A DNA stretch of 10,155 nt from an uncultured Clostridia bacterium (GTDB lineage: Bacteria; Bacillota; Clostridia; Christensenellales; CAG-138), in contig CALCEX010000283.1 of the NCBI GenBank assembly GCA_937900325.1, positions 1-10,155 of the forward strand. The letters run 5' to 3'. The translations under genes and the position numbers were made by a program. Shown here piece by piece: positions 5,410-10,155 of this stretch. The notes beneath the pieces are model-generated. The model was not told the DNA's origin. It did not search any database and saw nothing but the letters and a program-made list of their open reading frames with translations. How positions within the stretch are numbered: position 1 is the first letter of the stretch; each line of letters starts with the position of its first letter.

Positions 5410-6760
5410 AATTGTCATTATCATCTGGGCTGCCGCCCTTGTCGTCATCGTAAGCGGAAGCGCCTGTGTATGCGTCATCCTCGCTTATCGGTATATACAG
5501 CCGCACCTCGGACTCCGGCATTTCAGTGACCTTCCTGAGGCTGGACTTTATCTGGCGCGTCCTTACTCCTATGAGCTTATCCAGATCGTCGTTGGCCTTT
5601 ATGAGCTGCTTCTGAGTGTGGGTCAGCACCTCCTCAAAGCGGTTGAACTCGGTTTTCACCGCCGAAAGCACCTTCCATACCTCGCTGCTGCGCTTCTGTA
5701 TGGCTACGCTGCGAAAGCCCATTTGCAGGCTATTAAGCAGCGCCGCCATTATACTGGGCCCGGCTATGCTTATGCGGTAATCCCTTTGCAGCCTTTCGAC
5801 CAGCCCCAGCTTCACCGCTTCTGCGTAAAGCCCCTCTGTCGGCAGGAACATTATGCCGAAATCGGTGGTATAGGGCGGGTCGATGTATTTATCCCTTATA
5901 TCCTTGGCAAAGCCGCGTATCCTGGCCTTAAGCGTCTCGCCGGCAGCGGCGGCCTTTGCGGGATCCGCGCTGTCGTAAGCCTCCATAAGGTCGTTATATG
6001 CGTCAACCGGAAACTTTGAATCTATTGGCAGCAGGGCAAAGCCGTCGTCATCCCCGGGTATCTTTATCGCGAATTCTACCCGTTCCTTTCCTCTGGGGGA
6101 GGTCACTACGTTTTCCACATACTGCTCCGGAGCGAGCATTTCCGCAAGTATGGCTCCCAACTGTATTTCTCCCAGTATGCCCCGCGTTTTTACATTGGAC
6201 AGCACCCGTTTCAGATCGCCCACGCCTACGGCTAAGCTCTGCATCTCGCCCAGGCCCTTGTATACCTGCTCAAGGCGATCGTTTACCATCTGGAAGGACT
6301 GCGTCATTCTTTCGTTGATAGTACGCTGAAGCTTCTCATCGACTATCTGGCGCATCTCATCCAGCCGTTTATTGTTGTCCTCCTGTATGGTGGTAAGCCG
6401 CTTTTCCACGGTACTGCGGATATTCTCAAGCTTCTGCTCGTTCTCCATGGAGGAGGTGCCAAGCCGCTGCTCTATCCTTGTACCCATGTCCGCCATCACC
6501 CGTCTGAGCTGGGACAGTCTCTCGCCCTGGGCGCGGTAGGCGGACTGCTGATTTTCCGCTATGAGCGAGCCCAGATTGCCGACGTTCTTATGCACGGAAT
6601 CCGTAAGCTCCATGCGAAGCTCCCGCTGGCCGTCCGCCATTTCCTCCATCAGCCTGTCCGCTATTCTTTCCTCGGCTTTGCCCTGGCGTATCAGCATCAC
6701 CGTAAGCATCGCCAATGCGGCCAATACGAGCGCCAGCAGGATATACAGCAGTATTTCCAT
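5408..6760 (-). CDS. rmuC: DNA recombination protein RmuC
   Basis: The protein has 450 residues. A membrane anchor (about residues 3-24) is followed by a long charged coiled coil (about 28-165), then the conserved RmuC domain (about 175-400). Within it are GILGEIQL (194-201), LPIDSKFP (244-251), whose Asp-x-Lys arrangement resembles restriction-endonuclease-fold active sites, and FLPTEGLYAEA (305-315). These motifs and the architecture are diagnostic of the family (PF02646). E. coli rmuC limits recombination between short inverted repeats; the biochemical activity is not settled. The last 25 or so residues are a low-complexity, Asp-rich tail, probably disordered. AAGGA lies seven bases upstream of the ATG. 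It is 24 bases after the ECF S-component gene and 11 bases before deoD in the same operon. Confidence 0.93.
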   Translation of the reverse strand: MEILLYILLALVLAALAMLTVMLIRQGKAEERIADRLMEEMADGQRELRMELTDSVHKNVGNLGSLIAENQQSAYRAQGERLSQLRRVMADMGTRIEQRLGTSSMENEQKLENIRSTVEKRLTTIQEDNNKRLDEMRQIVDEKLQRTINERMTQSFQMVNDRLEQVYKGLGEMQSLAVGVGDLKRVLSNVKTRGILGEIQLGAILAEMLAPEQYVENVVTSPRGKERVEFAIKIPGDDDGFALLPIDSKFPVDAYNDLMEAYDSADPAKAAAAGETLKARIRGFAKDIRDKYIDPPYTTDFGIMFLPTEGLYAEAVKLGLVERLQRDYRISIAGPSIMAALLNSLQMGFRSVAIQKRSSEVWKVLSAVKTEFNRFEEVLTHTQKQLIKANDDLDKLIGVRTRQIKSSLRKVTEMPESEVRLYIPISEDDAYTGASAYDDDKGGSPDDNDN

Positions 6761-6784
6761 TAAAGCTTCCTTTCTTTATTTTCT

Positions 6785-7267
6785 TTATTTCCGTATGGTA
6801 TCTATTCCCCTGGTTATTATGGCGCCGAGCAGCGCGCCGGCCACGGCCTGCATGAGGTTTGCGGGTATCGATATCATGGCCGTAGACGCGCCGTATATTA
6901 TGCATTCATAGAGGAAGTAGCCCAGCACCATTACTCCGCCGCAGATGAGGAAGCGGGGTATCATCGCCTTTACCCTGCCCGCAAGCTTTACTGCCAGAAG
7001 AGCCATAACGCCCTTTATTATAAAAGTCGCGGGGGCATAAAGCGCGCTGCCCAAAAGAATGTCTGCAAGCATGCTGCCTATTGCGGCGGCGGCCACGCCC
7101 CACGGCCAGCCAAGCAAATGTGCGGATACATATACGGCGGCATCGCCCGCGTTGGCGTATGCGCCCTGCACTCCGGGTATGGGTATGGCGGCGAACATTG
7201 TGGTAACTACCACTATCGCGCACATCAGGCCCGCCCAGGTAAGTGTTTTGATCCTGTCCTGTTTCAT
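6785..7267 (-). CDS. ECF transporter S component, substrate unknown
   Basis: This 160-residue integral membrane protein has about five to six hydrophobic segments (roughly 10-30, 42-60, 62-76, 78-95, 103-122, 131-152). It matches small ECF substrate-binding subunits of the riboflavin-transporter-like group (PF07155-like): NAGDAAVYVSAHLLG at 39-53, a Gly/Ala-rich segment (WGVAAAAIGSMLADILLG, 56-73) and YAPATFIIKG at 77-86. An S component captures a vitamin or other micronutrient and docks onto EcfT. The sequence does not identify the ligand, and no riboswitch is visible to hint at it. The start at 7267 is chosen because AAGGAG (7280-7275) is seven bases upstream; a longer reading back to 7366 would run into truA and has no such signal. 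It lies 16 bases after truA. Its position in an operon with ecfA1, ecfA2 and ecfT suggests that it uses that module, which may also serve other S components. Confidence 0.82.
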   Translation of the reverse strand: MKQDRIKTLTWAGLMCAIVVVTTMFAAIPIPGVQGAYANAGDAAVYVSAHLLGWPWGVAAAAIGSMLADILLGSALYAPATFIIKGVMALLAVKLAGRVKAMIPRFLICGGVMVLGYFLYECIIYGASTAMISIPANLMQAVAGALLGAIITRGIDTIRK

Positions 7268-7274
7268 TTTTATT

Positions 7275-7280
7275 CTCCTT
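7275..7280 (-). promoter_or_regulatory. Shine-Dalgarno that decides the ECF-S start
   Basis: AAGGAG on the minus strand, in the 16-base gap after truA and seven bases before the ATG at 7267. It rules against the 193-residue extended form. Confidence 0.8.
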
Positions 7281-7283
7281 AAA

Positions 7284-8054
7284 CTATAAAAACTCCGCCG
7301 TATCAAAGCCGGGGTATTCCACCCTGTACAGCATAAGGCCGCGGGCCGGGGCCGTAGCCCCCGCATCCCGCCTGTTAAGGCTCTGCAAGGCTTTTTTTAC
7401 GGAATCCGCGTTCCGCCTGCCCGAGCCTATCTCAAGCAGCGTCCCTACTATTATTCGCACCATATTGTACATAAAGCCGCTGCCCGCTATGTCAAAGGTA
7501 AGTATATTGCCTTCCCTGCTCCATTCCGCTCCGTATATGGTGCGGACTGTGCTTTCCAGCTCTGTTCCCGCGGACTTAAAGGCTGAAAAGTCGTGCTCGC
7601 CGAGAAGATCCGCCGCCGCCCCGTTCATCCTGCCCATATCCAGCGCGTAATGATAATGCAGCGCCGTATTTCTGTTGAACGCTCCCGCGTGGGGAGCATT
7701 GTTGACGGTATACCTGTAATGCTTTTTTATCACGTCGAACCGGGCGTGGAAGTCCTCCGCCCTGTCGCTGTATATTACCCGTATGTCCCCCGGCAGGCCA
7801 ACGTTCAGCGCATAGGCGAATTTATCGGAAGGTATTCGGCTTTCGGTATCAAAGTGGGCTACCTGCGCCATGGCGTGTACGCCGCTGTCTGTCCTGCCGG
7901 AAGCGTGAAGGCTTATCTTCTCGCCCGTAAGCTTACCAAGCTCCTTCTCAAGCACCTCCTGCACCGCTACGCCGTTTGGCTGCGTCTGCCAGCCCACATA
8001 GCCCGTGCCGTCGTATTGAATTATAAGGCGTATCCTTGGCATACTCTTTCTCAT
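7284..8054 (-). CDS. truA: tRNA pseudouridine(38-40) synthase TruA
   Basis: The protein has 256 residues from the chosen start. It isomerises uridines 38-40 in the tRNA anticodon stem-loop. The N-terminal IIQYDGTGYVGWQ is the TruA hallmark, the catalytic Asp is Asp56 in SGRTDSGVHA (52-61), and the second half carries FMYNMVRIIVGTLLEIG, the other conserved TruA block. Length and motifs are complete. The start at 8054 overlaps the stop of the upstream gene as ATGA, a classic coupling arrangement; the ATG at 8042, four codons later, is an alternative with AAAGGA 12 bases before it. The open frame back to 8105 is less likely. truA next to ecfT is a common Firmicutes arrangement, normally without a gene in between. 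Confidence 0.95.
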   Translation of the reverse strand: MRKSMPRIRLIIQYDGTGYVGWQTQPNGVAVQEVLEKELGKLTGEKISLHASGRTDSGVHAMAQVAHFDTESRIPSDKFAYALNVGLPGDIRVIYSDRAEDFHARFDVIKKHYRYTVNNAPHAGAFNRNTALHYHYALDMGRMNGAAADLLGEHDFSAFKSAGTELESTVRTIYGAEWSREGNILTFDIAGSGFMYNMVRIIVGTLLEIGSGRRNADSVKKALQSLNRRDAGATAPARGLMLYRVEYPGFDTAEFL

Positions 8055-8464
8055 TCCTTTGTGAGGGGCAGTATCTCGCCGCTGCTTATACGCTGTATAA
8101 AGCACAGCTCGACTTTGCCGTCCCGGGCGAACACTGTCACCACGTCCCTGTTTTCAAGAGTCAGCAGCAGCAGCATTATATCTCCCCTGGCGTTTATATC
8201 CGATGGAAAACCGCCTTCAACGCTTGCGGCAACCGCCTCGCTCAGATCCTGCCCCGCCAGTATATCCTGTATGGTGGTATCCGGAAAGCTGCCGGCATTG
8301 TAAAAGTCGTCGTCATCGAGGGTATAGCCATACTCCCGGAGGGTTTTTGCAATGTATGAATAAGGATGGCTTTCGCTGATGGAAGCATTGAGCAGCAAAG
8401 CGCCCGCTACCAGCAGCGCCGCTACGGAAAGAAGTATTATCCTTGTGCCCTTCGTCATGTTCAT
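8051..8464 (-). CDS. Small membrane-anchored protein of unknown function, between ecfT and truA
   Basis: I do not recognise this 137-residue protein. Residues 1-8 (MNMTKGTR) are basic, and 9-27 form one hydrophobic segment (IILLSVAALLVAGALLLNA), an uncleaved anchor or signal peptide without a lipobox. The rest (28-137) is probably extracytoplasmic, about 110 residues, acidic in the middle (DDDDF near 50-54), with one Cys. The gene is real on context: it starts 4 bases after the ecfT stop and its TGA overlaps the truA ATG (ATGA). It has only a weak Shine-Dalgarno (AGGCGG, 13 bases off), so it probably depends on coupling from ecfT. A second ATG two codons in is possible. The position hints at a link to the ECF transporter or merely to the operon; no function can be assigned. 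Confidence 0.7.
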   Translation of the reverse strand: MNMTKGTRIILLSVAALLVAGALLLNASISESHPYSYIAKTLREYGYTLDDDDFYNAGSFPDTTIQDILAGQDLSEAVAASVEGGFPSDINARGDIMLLLLTLENRDVVTVFARDGKVELCFIQRISSGEILPLTKE

Positions 8465-8468
8465 AAGC

Positions 8469-9272
8469 TTATGTTACCGCCTGTACAGCTACTATCATAC
8501 CTATCAGCAGCGCCATGGAAAGAGCCGCGATAAGGTCCTTATCAGTATATTTGAGCACCGTCATCCGGGTCCTTCCCTCGCCGCCGTGGTAGCAGCGGCT
8601 CTCCATAGCCATTGCCAGCTCGTCCGCCCTCCTGAAGGCGGATATGAACAGCGGCACGAGTATCGTGACCATGGCCTTTGCACGGTCTATCAGGCTGCCC
8701 GCTTCAAAGTCCGCTCCCCGGGCGGTCTGTGCCTTGGTTATCTTATCCGCTTCTTCTATGAGGGTAGGTATGAACCGCAGCGCTATGGTCATCATCATGG
8801 CGAGCTCATGGGCGGGGAAGCCGAACATTGCAAAAGGGGAAAGCAGCCGCTCGAGGCCGTCCGTCAAGGCAATAGGCGTGGTGGTCAGCGTCATGAGCGA
8901 CGTACCTGACACCAGCAGTATAAGCCTCAGCGATATGTATACCGCCTGACGGAGGCCGCCCGTGGTTATTTTTATTATCCACCACTCAAAAAGCGTTTCG
9001 CCCGCTGCGGTCATCAGCAGGTTTATCACAAACATGAAGATCAGGATAAACCTCAGCGGCTTCAGGGAACGCCACAGGTAGCTTACAGGCACGCCGGCTA
9101 TGGCCGTTACCCCTATGACATATGCCGCAACAAGCGCAAAAAGCCACATATTCCCGACCATGAATACCGCCGCGATATAGGCTGACATCAGCAGCAGCTT
9201 TGTGCGTGGATCCAGCCGGTGTACGAAGGAATTGCCCGGGAAATACTGGCCAAGCGTTATATCCTTAAGCAC
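8469..9272 (-). CDS. ecfT: ECF transporter transmembrane component EcfT
   Basis: This 267-residue membrane scaffold joins the EcfA ATPases to S components and transmits ATP-driven toppling. The N-terminus LKDITLGQYFPG...HRLDPRTKL (2-26) is the EcfT signature, followed by hydrophobic segments (about 27-60, 72-90, 107-130 and 241-262) and the cytoplasmic coupling helices. The two short ATPase-docking motifs are TARG at 183-186 and ESRCYHGG at 224-231, where the usual A-R-G is S-R-C. The start codon is GTG (9272-9270): AAGGAGG (9283-9277) lies four bases upstream and the family N-terminus begins exactly there. The gene overlaps the end of ecfA2 by 8 bases in another frame and is followed 4 bases later by the unknown membrane protein. 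Confidence 0.94.
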   Translation of the reverse strand: MLKDITLGQYFPGNSFVHRLDPRTKLLLMSAYIAAVFMVGNMWLFALVAAYVIGVTAIAGVPVSYLWRSLKPLRFILIFMFVINLLMTAAGETLFEWWIIKITTGGLRQAVYISLRLILLVSGTSLMTLTTTPIALTDGLERLLSPFAMFGFPAHELAMMMTIALRFIPTLIEEADKITKAQTARGADFEAGSLIDRAKAMVTILVPLFISAFRRADELAMAMESRCYHGGEGRTRMTVLKYTDKDLIAALSMALLIGMIVAVQAVT

Positions 9273-10113
9273 TTTGCCTCCTTCCCAGCAGGTACTCTGC
9301 CATGCCGTCTATCGTATATATTTCCGGCACGTCCATTCCTCTGCTTCTGAGGAGATTGCCCAGTGCGGACGCTGCGGGCAGATCGAGGCCCATAGCTTCA
9401 AGGTCCAGCTCTCCGCCGAATATCTCCGCAGGAGCCCCTATCCTGATTATGCTGCCATCCTGCATCACGGCTACTCTGTCGCTGTAAGCTGCTATATCGT
9501 CCATAGAGTGGGACACCATTATTACGGCGCAGCCCGTTTCGCGGCGTATGCCGCTGAGCATATCCAGTATGGCCTTTCTGCCTGCGGGATCCAGTCCCGC
9601 CATGGGTTCGTCCAATATGAGATATCCCGGCTCCATTGCGATTATTCCGGCAATGGCCGCCCTGCGCTTTTCGCCGCCGGAAAGCTCAAAGGGGGATTTC
9701 TCCGCGAACCTTGCCCACTCCAGGCCCACAAGTTCCATTGAGCGCCTTACCCGGCGGTCTATCTCGTCCGGCTCCAGCTTCATATTCTTAGGGCCAAAGG
9801 CTATATCCTTCGCCACAGTTTCCTCAAATAGCTGATACTCCGGATACTGGAACACAAGGCCGACTTTCCTGCGGCCTTCTATGCGCTGTTTTTTTTCGGA
9901 AAAATCATAGCCATCCACTATAACGGTGCCCGCTTCCGGAGGCATTATGCCGCCCATGTGCTGCAAAAGCGTTGATTTGCCGCTCCCGGTATGGCCGATT
10001 ATTCCGAAAAACTCGCCTTTTTCTATTTTTAATTCTATATCCTTCAGGGCGGCCTTTTCGCCTGCCGTTCCCGCAAGGTATGTATAGCAAAGTTTCTTTA
10101 CTTCAATGGGCAT
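9265..10113 (-). CDS. ecfA2: ECF transporter ATP-binding protein EcfA2
   Basis: This 282-residue cytoplasmic ABC ATPase is one half of the EcfA1-EcfA2 pair that powers the transporter. All nucleotide-binding elements are present: Walker A GHTGSGKST (40-48), Q-loop Gln89 in VFQYPEYQLF, signature LSGGEKRR (134-141), Walker B LILDEP (155-160) with Glu159, D-loop AGLDP, and the switch His192 in SHSMDD. The signature followed by AIAGIIAM and the SHSMDD form favour EcfA2 over EcfA1, and the gene order agrees. The C-terminal extension (about 225-282) is typical of the family. Its ATG lies inside the last codons of ecfA1 (16-base overlap), and the nearest Shine-Dalgarno-like GGAGGAG is 14 bases upstream, so translation is probably coupled. 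Confidence 0.94.
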   Translation of the reverse strand: MPIEVKKLCYTYLAGTAGEKAALKDIELKIEKGEFFGIIGHTGSGKSTLLQHMGGIMPPEAGTVIVDGYDFSEKKQRIEGRRKVGLVFQYPEYQLFEETVAKDIAFGPKNMKLEPDEIDRRVRRSMELVGLEWARFAEKSPFELSGGEKRRAAIAGIIAMEPGYLILDEPMAGLDPAGRKAILDMLSGIRRETGCAVIMVSHSMDDIAAYSDRVAVMQDGSIIRIGAPAEIFGGELDLEAMGLDLPAASALGNLLRSRGMDVPEIYTIDGMAEYLLGRRQSA

Positions 10114-10155
10114 ATTGCGTCTGCAAGCTCCTCCGCTGTTATGGCGTCCGCCGGT
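10098..10155 (-). CDS. ecfA1: EcfA1, last 18 codons (cut by window edge)
   Basis: Reading the minus strand from the right edge, one frame gives PADAITAEELADAICPLK then TAA (10100-10098). Its end overlaps the ecfA2 start by 16 bases. Short acidic, helical tails of this kind end many EcfA1 proteins, and ecfA1 normally precedes ecfA2. The identification rests mainly on this order, since no ATPase motif is inside the window. Confidence 0.65.
   Translation of the reverse strand, partial: PADAITAEELADAICPLK

Noticed and set aside
7268..7366. N-terminal extension of the ECF S component (193-residue form)
   Set aside because: The extra residues overlap truA and are not membrane-protein-like; AAGGAG directly precedes the internal ATG at 7267.

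Overview
The window looks like a chromosomal piece from a member of the Clostridia (Firmicutes). Supporting signs are strong AGGAGG-type Shine-Dalgarno sites, AT-rich spacers between moderately GC-rich genes, sigma-A-type promoters, a Firmicutes-type lipoprotein leader, and a group II ECF transporter core next to truA. I cannot name a genus. The content is mostly recognisable housekeeping and metabolism: eleven protein genes, two of them cut by the window edges. I see no RNA gene, CRISPR array, insertion sequence or phage gene, and no stretch over 300 bases without a gene.

Left part (1-4520), metabolic genes with separate promoters. At the left edge is the N-terminal third or so of a BMP-family (nucleoside-type) substrate-binding lipoprotein, minus strand, with a good promoter and a palindromic operator-like site. 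Next on the same strand is a zinc-ribbon threonine synthase (thrC). The only plus-strand gene follows, divergent from thrC: a stand-alone E2/CAT-like acyltransferase domain in which the usual catalytic His of the DHxxxDG motif is Glu. It converges on a minus-strand gene for an uncharacterised fold-type II PLP enzyme, and a 13-bp-stem terminator hairpin lies between the two.

Right part (4698-10155), one tightly packed minus-strand operon read right to left: ecfA1 (last 18 codons only), ecfA2, ecfT, a small membrane-anchored protein of unknown function, truA, an ECF S-component of unknown substrate, rmuC and deoD. Junctions are overlaps of 16, 8 and 4 bases or gaps of 4 to 24 bases, so it is probably cotranscribed and partly translationally coupled. 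EcfA1, EcfA2 and EcfT form the energising module, and the S-component gene lies in the same operon. The tail mixes tRNA pseudouridylation (TruA), a putative DNA-recombination protein (RmuC) and purine nucleoside phosphorolysis (DeoD). DeoD and the BMP lipoprotein could act in the same nucleoside-salvage route, but they are about 4.2 kb apart and not in one operon, so that link is inference.

The points most worth a second look are the His-less E2-like protein, the orphan PLP enzyme with an unusual Lys motif, the unknown protein wedged between ecfT and truA, and the similar palindromes on the -10 regions of two promoters. I found no convincing entirely new multi-gene system.
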